The notes under the pieces: generated by a model
Databases searched by the model: none
What the model was told of the DNA's origin: nothing
What the model saw: only the letters and a program-made list of their open reading frames with translations
Shown here: piece after piece, positions 29,901-42,089 of the stretch
Position numbering within the stretch: the stretch's first letter is position 1
Layout: every line of letters starts with the position of its first letter
Position numbers and translations under genes: made by a program
Assembly: GCF_030077865.1 (NCBI RefSeq)
Contig: NZ_JASDDP010000011.1
DNA: 42,537 nt
DNA from: Mycoplasma_H phocimorsus
GTDB taxonomy: Bacteria; Bacillota_I; Bacilli_A; Mycoplasmatales; Metamycoplasmataceae
Direction: 5' to 3' (one strand)

Positions 29901-31298
29901 TGATACCAATTCTTTAATAATTCATGGTTCAAATAATTTTGCTGCCATATCACGAGGAATTCCTGTTTGATGCATTTTTAAATTTGGGCCGACAACAATA
30001 ACACTACGTCCAGAGTAATCAACTCTTTTACCTAATAAGTTTTGTCTAAATCTACCTTTTTTACCAACTAAAGCATCAGAAATAGATTTAAGAGGTCTAT
30101 TATCTTTAGCCATAACAGGATTCGGTGTTTTTCTGGCATTATCAATAACGGCATCAACTGCTTCTTGAATCATACGTAGTTCATTTTGTACAATTAATTT
30201 AGGAGAATCAAGTTCATTTCATTTTTTAAGACGATTATTTCTAATAATAATTCTTCTATAAAGTTCATTAATATCTGATGTAGAATGACGACCACCATCA
30301 AGTTGAATTAAAGGTCTTAAATCAGCAGGAATAACTGGAAGATTATAAATTAACATACTTGTTGGCTTTTGACCTGAATTAATAAATGAATTAATAACAA
30401 ATAATCTTTTATATAATCTATCTCTTTCAGTAACTTTAGATTTATTTTCTTTATCATCGTTATAAATCTTGTCTTCAATAACTTTGATTTTTCTTTTTAC
30501 TTTATCTCTCTCTTCTTCAAGATTAATGTTTTCAAGTAAATATTCAATTGCCTTTGAACCTGTACCGATTTTAGCATCAGAATATTCTTCTATAATTTCA
30601 TTCAATTCATAGAAATCAATACCATAATCTTTACCAATTTTTGACTCGGCCAATTCAACTAAATCTTCAAGTTTTTCGGTAATGTCAATATATTCATCTG
30701 AATTTTTGTCTTCAAATTTATCTCTAATTTCAAGTAATGCATTTTTATAAATAACTGCGGCATCATTAATCTCAATTACTGTGTTTTTAGGGAGTGATTT
30801 TAATCCTCCTGATTCAAGAACAATATGCGTTTTATAATAAATAATATTTTCAATTGTTGGCTTAGGAATAACTTTTTGAGTTCCTTCAACTGTTAATCCT
30901 AATAATTTAAATATTGTTGAGTGATCAATTTTAAAGAATCAAAAGTGTACAACAGGTGTTTCAAGAGCAATATGCCCCATTCTTGAACGACGTGAAATTT
31001 TAGGTAAAATTTCTGGTCTTTCTGATCTACAAAGTTCTGTATTAGTACAAATCATATTTTCATTTGATTGCTTATATTTTTTGCCACAAATTACACATTT
31101 GTAATCTGTTTTAGGCCCAAAAATTAATTCGTCAAATAAACCACTTTTTTCTGGTTTATAAGTTTTATAGTTAATTGTTTCAGGTTTTGTAACTTCACCA
31201 TGAGATCATTCAACAATATCCTTATTTGTAGCAAGAGATAATGAAATTTTATCAATTTGTGATTCATCTAATCCACTATATTTACGTCATTGTTTCAT
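26916..31298 (-). CDS. rpoC: RNA polymerase beta' subunit
   Basis: Predicted 1460-aa catalytic subunit, longer than B. subtilis beta' (about 1200 aa). The N-terminal zinc site is present but modified: C68 and C71 (CVIC), then C84 and C90. The active-site motif NADFDGDQMAVH, whose three Asp bind magnesium, is near residues 537-548. The bridge-helix and trigger-loop region follows ([39 protein letters not shown]). The C-terminus is a very acidic tail. A strong AGGAGGT Shine-Dalgarno sequence precedes ATG 31298. The start shares one base with the rpoB stop (TAATG), so translation is coupled. No frame break was found. Confidence 0.98.
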
Positions 31299-34200
31299 TA
31301 TTCTCTACCTCCTTCAATATCATCTCTATTAATTTGTTTATTACCTTCAGTAATTTCATCTTCAATAAATTTATCTTTTCTATGAACTTCTAGCTTAATA
31401 CCTAAACCTCTTAATTCATAAGCAAGAACGTTAAATGATTCTGGCGTACCTGCTTTTGGAAGTGTTTTTCCGCTTGCAAGAGCAGTATATAAATCATTTC
31501 TTCCATTAATATTATCTGATTTATATGTTAATAATTCTTGTAAAACATTTGTCGCTCCATAAGATTCAATAGCTCATGTTTCCATTTCTCCAAATCTTTG
31601 TCCACCCATTTGAGATTTACCTCCAAGTGGTTGTTGAGTAATTAATGAATATGGTCCTATTGAACGGGCATGCATTTTATCATCAATCATATGACTTAGT
31701 TTTAACATATACATAACACCAACAGAAATTAAATTATCAAATGGCTCACCTGTAATTCCATCATAAAGTTTCATTTTACCATGTCTTGGTAATTGAGCCT
31801 CATCAAGAATATCTAATAATTGAGTTTTTGAAATTCCATCAAATACTCTAGTTGCAAATTTTACACCTAATTTTTTTGCTGCTAGCCCAAGGTGTAATTC
31901 AAGAATTTGACCAATATTCATACGCGAAGGAACCCCTTGTGGATTTAACATAATATCAACTGGTGTTCCATCTTCCATATATGGCATATCTTCTTCGGGA
32001 ACAACGATTGAAACAACCCCTTTATTACCATGGCGACCTGCCATTTTATCCCCTACTTTGATTTTCCTTTTTTGTGCAATTCATACTTTTACAATTTTTT
32101 CAATGCCGTCTTCTAAAGTATCTCCATTTTCTCTTGAAAGAACTTCAACACCAATAACTGTCCCTGAATGACCATTTTTAACTTTTAAAGATGTATCCTT
32201 AATATTTGCTGTTTTTTTACCAAAAATAGCAGCGACTAATTTTTCTTCTGGAGAAGGATTTTCATCACCTTTAGGGGAAACACGACCAACAAGAATATCA
32301 CCAGGTTTAACTTCTGCACCAATTGATACTATACCTTGTTCATTTAAATGCCTTTTTGAAAATGTTGATGTATTTGGAATATCAACTGTTAATTCATCAT
32401 TACCGGCTTTTGAATTTCTAAATAATAATGTTTCTTCTTCAACATGAATTGATGTATAAACATCATCTTTAACTAAACGTTCATTTACAATAACAGCATC
32501 CTCAAAATTGTACCCATGTCATGTAGTAAATGCAACAGTAATATTTTTACCAAGTGCTAGTTCCCCATTTTCACAAGAAGGACCATCAGCTAAAATATCT
32601 CCTTTTGAAACTAATTGACCAATTTTAACAACTGGTGTTTGATTAATAATAGAACCTTGATTTGATCTTTCATATATTCTTAAAAAATATTTGTCTACTT
32701 TTCCTTTTTTTCTTGGCTTGTCTTCTTCTACCTTAACATGAATTTGATTTCCATCAACATAAACAACTTCACCATCTCTTTGACAAATAACATTTGAGAA
32801 AGAATACTTAGCTATATCAGCTTCAATACCTGTTCCAACAAGTGGCGCTTCAGCAACTAATAACGGAACAGCTTGACGCTGCATATTTGAACCCATAAGT
32901 GCCCGGTTAGCATCATTATTTTCTAAAAATGGAATAGCACTAGCGGCAAGAGATGTCATTTGTTTCGAATCAACATCAATAAAGTCAATTTCTTCTCTTG
33001 GTGTAGTTACATAATCACCATTACATCTTGAAATAACAAATTCATCAACAATTTTATTATTTTCGTCAATTCTTGTTGAAGACTGAATAAATTTATGGTT
33101 AATTTCTTCTCTAGCTGTTAAATAAACAACATCATCAAAATCAACAATACCATCTGTTACTCTAAAATAAGGTGTTTCTAGAAATCCAAAATCATTGACT
33201 TTAGCGTATGTAGCCAAGTTAAGAATAAGCCCAATATTAGGTCCTTCTGGTGTTTCAATTGGACAAATACGTCCATAGTGAGTTGGATGAACATCCCGAA
33301 CTTCAAATTGTGCTGTTTCACGGTTAAGACCACCAGGCCCTAAAGATGTAATCCGTCTTTTATTTGAAATTTCAGCCAATGGATTAATTTGATCCATAAA
33401 CTGTGAAAGTTTTGATGTATTATAAAATTGCTTAATTTGATTGTAAATTAATTTATTATTTGTTACATTTTTAGGAGTAATTTTTTCAGTATCTTTACTA
33501 CTTAAACGCTCGCGTGTATTTTTTACTAGTTTTGAAAATCCAACATTAAATTGGTTATATAATAATTCACCAATTGCAATAATTCTTTTATTCATTAATG
33601 AATCTGGATCATCATCTAGCCCTACGCCATCAAGTAAATTAAAGTAATAACCTACAGCTGCAATAATGTCACTAATAATTAAGTGATGTTCATCAGCTGT
33701 TGGGTCTGTTGAAATAACAAGAACTGGCTCTTTTCCAGAATTCATTCAATTTTTTGTAGGATAAATTAAAAGTGTACCTATTTTAATTCTGTCTTTAAGT
33801 TCTGGTTTTTCTAATAATTGTTTTCCATAAACATCAGGCTGAATATCCGGAATATTTTGTAATGATATTTTGCCTGTATCAAATAATTTTTGAATTTTAA
33901 GCGCAATTCTATTTGTAATAAATGTATTTTTTGAATATATTGCTTCACCTTCAACAATAATATCTTGAGCTAAATAAGTGTTTGTAATACGATCAACAAA
34001 GTTTAGTTTTCTGTTAATCATGTAACGGCCTGTTTTTAGCAATGTGTATCTTTTTTTATTAAAAAGCATTCCTGGCAAGAATGAAGCTGCTGCTTCTTCA
34101 GTAAACCTGTCACCCTTCTTAAGGTTACGGTAAATATTTTCTTGACAAAGTGCTTTAATTTCATCTGATGAGTAATTAGATTCAACAGCTTGATCATTAT

Positions 34201-34930
34201 TAATTTTATCTTTTTTAATTGTTTCATTTAAAACTCGAGAATCTCCAAAAAGTTTTCTCATTGTTGATGCTGTAATTCCAAATGCGCCCAAAAATGTTGG
34301 AAGCACAAAGTTTTTATTTTTGTCAATTTTAATTTTCACATAATCAACACTTGTTCCTGTAACACGGTGAGAAATTTCAATTCATGAACCAATTCTTGGA
34401 AGAATTTCTACCTTATTAAAAAGATCATCAGATTGTTTATTACGAACGTTAAGCCCATAATAAACACCAGAACTCCTAATTAATTGAGAAACAATAATTT
34501 TTTCTGAACCGTTAATTATAAAAGAGGCTCCTTTTGTCATTAATGGTAATTCACCAAAAAGAACTTCTTCTTCTTTAACTTCACCAGTTTCAGTATTTTG
34601 CTTTCTTAACCTTGCGTAAATCTTTGCAGCGTAAGTTGAACCTTTTTGTTTTGCTTCTTTGATTTTTTGTGATTCTTCACCATCAAATTTAATCACTGCT
34701 GAATTATCAACATATTCAATTTTTATCTTTTTACTTGTTGAAGTAATTGGATAATGTTCTTGAAATATTTGTTCTAACCCTGTATCTAAAAATTCTTGAA
34801 ATGATTTCTTTTGAATTTCTAAAAAGTCTACAACAGGAAGACTTTGCTTACCAATTGCATAGTCTCTTCTTTTTGTAAATGTAGTAAATTGTCTTTCACA
34901 ATAATCTAATCCTGTTTTTTTATTTTGCAT
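31298..34930 (-). CDS. rpoB: RNA polymerase beta subunit
   Basis: Predicted 1210-aa beta subunit. The rifampicin pocket reads LSQFMDQINPLAEISNKRRI followed by TSLGPGGL. At the position of E. coli His526 it has Asn (N523, codon 33362-33364), and Ser531 is Thr. Asn at this site is the known cause of natural rifampicin resistance in mollicutes. The conserved blocks HPTHYGRICPIETPEGPNIGL and, near the C-terminus, KMAGRHGNKGV and GGKSQMGGQRFGEMETW are present. ATG 34930 has AAGGAG 5 nt before it; the preceding TTG is too close to that site to be the start. A promoter lies at 34985-35015. Confidence 0.98.
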
Positions 34931-34984
34931 CAATACTCCTTAAATAAATGAAAATAACTAATTAATTATATAATTAGCTTTTTT

Positions 34985-35015
34985 ATTGTATCATAAATAT
35001 ATTTTTATATGTAAA
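34985..35015 (-). promoter_or_regulatory. Promoter of rpoB-rpoC
   Basis: On the minus strand TTTACA (35015-35010) and TACAAT (34990-34985) are 19 nt apart. TGA before the -10 box makes an extended -10 element, which could offset the long spacer. It lies between the stop of the orphan gene and rpoB. Confidence 0.5.
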
Positions 35016-35032
35016 GAATATTATTTATTTTT

Positions 35033-36220
35033 TTAAGTATTTTTTTGTCGCTCAAATAAGTCAAAAATTTCAGTTATGCATGCTAAAAATTCAAATTTGG
35101 CTTGCATAAAACTTTCGCAATTTATTAAAAATAAATTAATATTTTTTAAATTTTGAAATTTGTTGCAAAATTTGATATATGCGTAATTTTCATCAATAAT
35201 TTCTTCATAATTCAAGTTATAAAAAAGTGAAATTTCAGCATAATATTTGGCAGTATTTTCATCAGAAAGTAAATAAAATCTTTTGGCTATTGATTCTTCG
35301 GTAATAATATTAATTAAACTATCATTTTTAAAATAATTTAAACATGATGCTATTTTTCTAAATCCTATTTTTACTTTATTAATAAAACTTTTATTTAAAT
35401 TAAATTTATAATTTTTTTTATAAATTTTAATTAGTTCATTTATTACCTTTAATTTGTGTTTATTTTCTGCTTTAAAATCTAATATTTCTTTTTTAAATTT
35501 AATTAATTGTTTAATATTTTTAATTCCGTTTAAACTTAATTCTGAAATTAATTGCGCATTAGAAATTGAATGATTTTTAAAATGAGAATTTAGCTTAATT
35601 TTTACATTAAATTCATCATTTTTGTTTTTTATTTTAAAATTAAAAACTCGTTGTTTTTTATTAAATTTACTAGTGTCTAATTGCTTGAAAAATGGGTAAT
35701 CTTCTAAATTTAAAATGCCACTAAAATCTAAATATTGATATTTTTTAATAGAGTGTTTAATTTCAAAATCGCCAATTAAATTTGCATTTTCAAGATAATA
35801 ATTGGCGTTTTTTATATAAATTGTTAGGTCATTATTAAGCGCGTCAAATGCTTTTAATAATGAACACTTGCGATTAAAACGTTGAAAATTAAATGAAATA
35901 TTTTGTAATTTTTTTAAATTTTTTTGCTTTCTTTCTTTATAAAAATAAATATCAACATTAATGTTTTCTTCACTTATTTCTTTTAAACAATAGTAATATG
36001 TCGGGATATAAAAATACGTTTTTTTGTCTTTAAAATAATTAAAATTATAACTAAATTCATAAACAAATTTGGTGGCGCAATGTTTTAAAAATTTTTCTTT
36101 TTCTTCTTTAGAAATTGTTTTAAAATCAACATTTAAAATTTTTTTAGAGTTTGAAATAATATTACTTCAAGTTTTTTTCGAAATATTTAATGTGTATATA
36201 TAATAATTTTTTTGTTCCAT
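35033..36220 (-). CDS. Orphan 395-aa protein of unknown function
   Basis: Predicted 395-aa soluble protein, rich in Lys, Asn, Phe and Tyr, with no recognisable motif, signal or membrane segment. The frame is fully open with one UGA (Trp in KKTWSNII). There is no Met between residue 1 and about residue 336, so a search that treats UGA as stop sees only its tail. ATG 36220 is the natural start, because the related fragment at 18.7 kb also begins just before IYTL. No Shine-Dalgarno sequence is seen. It lies upstream of rpoB on the same strand, but rpoB has its own promoter. The function cannot be stated. Confidence 0.65.
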
Positions 36221-36337
36221 ACTAATAAATAAATTGTTATTGTAATGATTAAAAATAAAAGAAAAAAAATGATACAATTTGTTTAGTTTTTCTTAAAAGT
36301 TTAATCAAATTAATCAACTTAAACAAAATTATTTTTA

Positions 36338-36343
36338 TATAAT
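36338..36343 (+). promoter_or_regulatory. -10 box of pyrH-frr
   Basis: A perfect TATAAT 24 nt before the pyrH ATG. Upstream at 36299-36316 there is a direct repeat of TTAATCAA, of unknown meaning. No clear -35 box. Confidence 0.4.
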
Positions 36344-36366
36344 TTATAAGACATAAAGAGGTAATT

Positions 36367-37083
36367 ATGAAAAATAGAATACTGTTGAAGCTTTCTGGCG
36401 AAGGATTAGCCAATAAACAGAAGCGTTTAGTTATTGATCCAGTAATTGTTGATGATATTGCTCAACAATTAAAAATAATTAAAAAAGAATTAAAAACGCA
36501 GATTGCTATTGTTATTGGTGGCGGCAATCTTTGAAGAGGTGAGTCTGCTGCCAAAAATGGTATGGGAAGAAATAGAGCTGATTATATTGGAATGCTAGCA
36601 ACTATAATGAATGGTAAGGCATTACAAGATGGTTTTGAAAAACATGGCCTTAAATGTCGCGTTATGTCTTCACTTAATATGGACCCTAAAGTAGCGCAAA
36701 CTTATGTTAATGAAAAAGCTATTCACAGTTTAAATAAAGGCGAAATAATTATTTTTGTAGGTGGGACAGGAAGACCATTTTTCACAACAGATACTGCAGC
36801 AACGTTGTTTGCTTCTGAAATTAAAGCAAGTAAAATATTAATGGGGAAAAATGGTGTTGACGGCATTTATAGTGATGATCCAAAAATTAATCCAGAGGCA
36901 ATTCATTATGAAAAAATAACATATGATGAAATCATAAAAAAAGAATTAAAAGTTATGGATATAACTGCCACATCAATGGCTAGAGATAATAATATAAAAT
37001 TAACAGTTTTTGATATTACTAAAAAAGATGCAATTATTAATGTTATAAAAAATAAGGTTAAACATACGGAGGTTACAAACTAA
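36367..37083 (+). CDS. pyrH: UMP kinase
   Basis: Predicted 238-aa amino-acid-kinase-fold enzyme that converts UMP to UDP in pyrimidine metabolism. It shows LLKLSGEGL at the N-terminus, the glycine-rich IGGGNLWRG, the UMP-binding DYIGMLATIMNG, and MGKNGVDGIYSDDPK near residue 165. Length is typical (about 240 aa). The AAAGAGG Shine-Dalgarno sequence precedes ATG 36367. The stop TAA shares its last base with the frr ATG. This pyrH-frr pairing is conserved across bacteria. Confidence 0.97.
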
Positions 37084-37634
37084 TGAAAGATTTTGATGAA
37101 TATTTAATTATCTTTTTAGAAGAAGCAGATAAGGGAATAGAAGGATATGAGTATAACTTATCTAGAATTTCAACAGGTAGAGCAAATCCACAACTTATTA
37201 GAAAAATTAAAGTTAATTATTATGAAAGTTTAACGCCGCTTGAAGAAATAGCACTAATTAGTGTTCCTGAGCCACAACAATTGCTTGTTAAACCTTATGA
37301 TATTAGTAGTGTTAGAGATATTACTAGTGCCTTAAATAATGCAAATTTAGGTATAGAAGCAATTAATGAAGGAAATCAAGTTAGAATGACATTTCCAACT
37401 CTTACAACCGAAAGAAGAAAAGAAATGGTAAAACAAATGTCTAAATATACTGAGCAAGCTAGAATAGCTATTAGAAATGGCAGACATAATGCACTTAAAG
37501 CTATGAAAGCAGATGAACTTCCTGAAGATCTAGAAAAAAGATATTCAGATATGATTCAAAAACAAGTTGATAAATATAATGAAATAATTTTAAAATTAAC
37601 TGACCTAAAAACTAAGGAATTAACAAACATGTAA
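37083..37634 (+). CDS. frr: Ribosome recycling factor
   Basis: Predicted 183-aa translation factor that, with EF-G, splits the ribosome after termination. The signature segment ISTGRANPQLIRKIKVNYY is near residues 30-48, then PLEEIALISVPEPQQLLVKPYD and the C-terminal helix with the conserved KQVDKYNEIILKLTDLKTKEL. GGAGGT lies 8 nt before the ATG, and the start overlaps the pyrH stop by one base, which implies coupled translation. Length is normal for the family. Confidence 0.97.
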   Translation: MKDFDEYLIIFLEEADKGIEGYEYNLSRISTGRANPQLIRKIKVNYYESLTPLEEIALISVPEPQQLLVKPYDISSVRDITSALNNANLGIEAINEGNQVRMTFPTLTTERRKEMVKQMSKYTEQARIAIRNGRHNALKAMKADELPEDLEKRYSDMIQKQVDKYNEIILKLTDLKTKELTNM

Positions 37635-37659
37635 AACAATCATTCAAGATTGTTTTTTT
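37633..37659 (+). terminator. Terminator of pyrH-frr
   Basis: AAAACAATC pairs with GATTGTTTT around ATTCAA, followed by a run of T. Confidence 0.85.
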
Positions 37660-37753
37660 ATTTTTTTATTTAAATTCAATATTTTTAGGCAAAGTAATTA
37701 AGAAAAAAAATAAATATATTTAGTAAAATTATTTATACGTTTAAGGAGAACTT

Positions 37754-39835
37754 ATGAAAGAAAATTCAATTTACAATTTTGATAAAACACTTGCATATTT
37801 TGACTCATTTACAATAATAACTCTTATTGATACAAAGAAAGTATTTACTAATAATGATAATTATATTTTTGAAAATAATCAATGTACATTAGTGGGTATT
37901 GAAGACTTTAAAACATATAACAAAATTTCTATTAAAATTAATACAAAACCTATTTTAAATAAGACTAATTATTTACACATTAATAATGAAAAAATAGAAA
38001 TTAAGTTTGGATATATTGTAAAAACAGCTGAGTTTGATAAAAAATATGCTGATACAAATTTAGAATTTGGTGCTATTTATGAAAATGATAAAGTTACTTT
38101 TAGAATTTGGACACCCGTTTCTGAAAGTGCTAGTGTTTTAATTTATGATAAAAATTTAAATTTAATTGCTGTTCATAAAATGAATAAAGTAGGAAAAGGA
38201 AGTTGAGAGACTTCATTGCCTGCTGCTGAATATATTTATAAATATCAAGTTATTAATGAAAATGAAGTAAAAGAATTAATTGATCCATATGCTAAAAATT
38301 CTACATATAATCACACTCATTCAATTGTTTTAAATCCTAATAAATATATGATAAAACAATATAAAACAGATTGGGGAAACAAAAGTCTTTTAAGATCAAT
38401 TCTTTATGAGCTAAGTATTAAAGACTTAACTGATAATAAATATTTTAATAATAAAGGTAAATTTTTAGGTTTAGTAGAAACTCATAAAAATGATAATGGT
38501 GATATTATTGGATTAGAATACTTAAAGTCGTTAGGTATTACTCACGTACAAATATTACCATTTTATGATTTTCAAACTGTTGATGAGTTAGCGGATAAAA
38601 AACAATACAATTGAGGTTATGATCCTGTTCAATATAATGTTTCAGAAGGGTCATATATTTCAAATAAAAAAGATTTTAGATCTAGAGTTATAGAAGTTAA
38701 ACAAATGATTGAAACAATGCATAAAAATAATTTAAATGTTGTTATGGATGTTGTTTATAATCACGTTTATGATGCTAAAACATTTAGTTTTAATCAATTA
38801 GTGCCTAATTATTTTTATACTATTGATAATAATGGAAAATATGGTAATGAGTCATTTTGTGGATCTACAAATGATACAAAGCAGTTAATGGTTAGTAAAT
38901 TTATTATTGATTCATGTATTTATTGAGCTAAATTTTATAATTTAGATGGATTTAGATTTGACTTGATGGGTCTAATTGATACACAAACTATGAATGATTT
39001 AGTTGAAAATATTAAAGAATGAAAGCCTGGTTTTCTATTTTATGGAGAAGGTTGAAATATGAAACCTGATACACCAAGTGTAAAATATACTAATCAAATA
39101 AATTGACATCAAACACCTGAAGTTGCTCATTTTAATGATATTTTTAGAGGGTGCATTAAAGGCGAAGGTGAACATAATAAACCTAATCCAAAAGGATTTT
39201 CTATAATTGATAAAAATAGAAATATTAGTAATATAATTAATACTATTTTGGGTTCAATAGGGATTGGCTATACGCCTCACTATTCAACGAAATGCATTAA
39301 TAATATTAATTATGTATCTATTCATGATGGCTATACTATAAGTGACTATTTAGAAATTAAAGGCGTAGATAAAGAATTTATAAAACCTGTTTCAAAGATG
39401 ATGATGGGTTTGGTTATTCTTTCTCAAGGCGTGCCTATTATTCATGCTGGCCATGAATTAATGCGCAGTAAAAAGTTAGAAGGAAATTCTTATAATCTTT
39501 CTATAGAAATTAATAAATTTCCTTGAGATAACATTAAAGATAACTATGATTTTATTAAATACTTTCAGGATTTAATAAAATTTAGAAAAGAAAATAAATT
39601 ATTCAGATTAAAAAATACTTTAAATATTTTAAATCATGCTAGAGTGAGTTTTGAAAATGGTATTATTAAGTACAATTTATTTAATGAACAAAAAGATATT
39701 TTAATTTATATAAATGTGGAAAATCAAACTGTTGATAATTTTGAAGAAGATAGAGATTTAATAATATCTAGTTATGAAAATAAATTTAATTCATTGCTTC
39801 CTTATGAGTTTAAAGTTTATATAAAAAAAATGTAA
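37754..39835 (+). CDS. pulA: Pullulanase-type alpha-glucan debranching enzyme (GH13)
   Basis: Predicted 693-aa glycoside hydrolase of the type I pullulanase group, which cuts alpha-1,6 branches in glycogen-like glucans. It has the diagnostic YNWGYDP (Y285 onward), DVVYNHV, the nucleophile D403 in GFRFDLMG, the acid/base E432 in FYGEGWN, and the transition-state D525 in SIHDGYT. An N-terminal carbohydrate-binding-type domain (VTFRIWTPVSESASVLIYD, around residue 115) precedes the barrel. No signal peptide is visible, so it probably acts in the cytoplasm. The AAGGAGA Shine-Dalgarno sequence precedes ATG 37754. It is a single-gene unit with terminators on both sides. Confidence 0.93.
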
Positions 39836-39853
39836 GATGGCTTACATTTTTTT
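39824..39853. terminator. Bidirectional terminator after pulA
   Basis: A 13-bp stem (39824-39836 with 39841-39853) with an ATGG loop and long A/T tracts. It serves pulA and the convergent protease gene and covers the pulA stop codon. Confidence 0.85.
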
Positions 39854-39855
39854 AA

Positions 39856-41856
39856 TTATTTGTTTTTTCATGATGTGAAAAAGCTAATAAGCATTCCACC
39901 TAATGTAGCAATAACTCCTATAATAGGAATTAAAATTTCCTTATTAACAAGTTTAGAATCAATAACAGTTTGATTAGAATTTTCATGTGTTTTTTTAACT
40001 GTGTTTTGCTCGTTTTGAACTATTGTGTTATTTACATAATGCTGTAAATAAGGCTCGTTTTCTTTAATTGATTTTTCAGTTGTTATTTGACTGTTTTTAA
40101 AAACGTTTAATGTTGTTGAATTATTTTTATAGTATTTTCCATTATTGCCACTATAATAAATTTTAATAAAATTATCGCCTTCTTTTAATGGCTTAAAACT
40201 TTCTATTATTTTTCAGCCGGCATTTAATGGAATTTCAGAAGTGCTATTAATATTTTTTCCAACCTCTAATTTATTTTCTAAATTATATTTATGTTCTTTT
40301 CCTCTTCTTACTGTTAAAAATGTTTCATTTTTTCCTTGGTATGTACCTTTTGCTTTAATCACTGCATGATTGTAACCAATAACAGAATCATCGTAGTAAA
40401 AACCTTGATCAGGGTCTAAAAATTCTTTTAATTCTAAAGTATAATCTTTTTCTCTTGTTAAAAAGCGGCCATTAAATGAGACTTCAATATCATCTAAATT
40501 AAAATTATCACCAATTCTATAATCATAATTTTTTAAGGTTACTTTAGCATATCTCAAATCATGTAAATTTGTTTCAATATTATGATTTTTTGTAAATGCT
40601 TTAATTCTTGCTACTGCACCATTTTTTGCTTTTTGACTACTAATTCATTGATTATTTTCTTGAATATAACTAAAATCGTTTTGTCAATCTTTTTCTTCTC
40701 CAAAACGTAATTTAGCATTCTCAGAACCACTTTTTATTTCTGCTACTATACTAAACCATTCCCCGGCTTTTAAAGTTACTTCTTTATCTAATTCAATAGT
40801 TCTTATTCCCGCTTTTTCAAATTCAACAATTTTAGATGTAATTTTTTCGCCTAACTCTAAATTTCTAGGATTAATGTTATTTTCTTTTTGTTTGTAAACC
40901 GAAATTTCTAATTTGACATTTTCACCATCAAAGCCAACATTTACTGCCTTTAATTTTTCTTCTTGATTAATGCTAGCGCCTTTTGCTTTATAAGCAACAG
41001 CCGCTTTCTTATACTGATGACCATGAACATCTCTAAAAGAACCATCATAATAATAATTGTTTTGATATGAGCTACGCGGCATCATATCTAATGTAAATAA
41101 TTCAGAAACATTAGTGTCATATGAAACCCAATAATATCCATTTTCGCCAAATGAGTTTCCTCAACTATTTTTAACTAATCAAGCACCATTTTGTTTAGTA
41201 TTGCTTCCAAATAAACTTTTGTCAATATTATCATCTCAACCAACAATAGTCGCAGCATGTGCTCTTTGTTTTTGATGAATGTATTCTTTTGAATTATAAT
41301 ATTTGCCATTATGACCAGGATAAACTAAAAATAAAAATGAAACTGCACCATATTCTTCTATTGCCTTTTTAACTTCTTCACGATAATTTGATTTTTTATG
41401 ATTAATTTCAATATAATTTTTAACCACATATTCACTAAACTCTGAACCAATTAAATTTTCGTTTTTAAGTTTATTTCATTGAAATAATGAGACTGCCGCT
41501 AACGCTGGCTCAAATCCTGATGTTTTTCAATCGAAATGACGATAATTATCAAAGTCAGTATTATGAAGTGGGTCAGCATCTTTTCAACGATTTAATGTTT
41601 TAAAAGCTAAATTTTGTTCTGATAAATCTAATTGTTGTGGAATGGTTATAAATTGTTTTTTAATTAAATTTGCTTCAACTACACCAATTGTAGAAAATGC
41701 CCAACAAATGCCTTCTGCAAATTGATTTCTAATGTCAGTAAGTGTATTTTTATCTCTTGGGTCAAATTTAGTTTCTTTATATTGCGTTAACTGTGCAGAA
41801 GGCAAAAATAATGCAGAGGTAAGTGATAAACCTGTTAAAAATATTTTTTTATTCAT
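39856..41856 (-). CDS. Surface papain-like cysteine protease (C1A), membrane-anchored
   Basis: Predicted 666-aa exported protein. A signal peptide or N-terminal anchor (residues 4-20, no lipobox) precedes a C1A protease domain. The catalytic set is complete: oxyanion Q45, C51 (GICWAF), H200 (RAHAATIVGW) and N230 (LVKNSWG). A beta-rich region follows, including RYAKVTLKNYDYRIGDNFNL and a lectin-like or Ig-like repeat. A C-terminal transmembrane segment (about residues 643-663, PIIGVIATLGGMLISFF) and a short basic tail (WKNK) end it. Papain-like enzymes of this kind in mycoplasmas include CysP of M. synoviae, which cuts host IgG. A similar role here is only a possibility. AGAAAGAG precedes the ATG. 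It stands alone. Confidence 0.88.
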
Positions 41857-42089
41857 AATAAGCTCTTTCTAAAAATAAATTTTAATATTATATTAATTTT
41901 ACAATTTATAAAAAAGCATTTAAAAAATAAGCAAAAAAAATATAGAAACTTTAATTGTTTTTTAATTTTGCATAAATACTATTAAAATAAAATTTTTATT
42001 ATTTTGATAGTAAATAGGCATTAAATTCCTAATTTTTTCCTTTTTTAAATATTTAGGCTTCTTGCTTTTAATTGTTTTATGGGGGAAAA

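Noticed and set aside
42012..42057. A second attenuator ahead of the repeat-protein gene
   Set aside because: CCT at 42028-42030 can pair with AGG upstream or downstream, but stems are only about 5-7 bp with a bulge, too weak to separate from chance in this AT-rich DNA.
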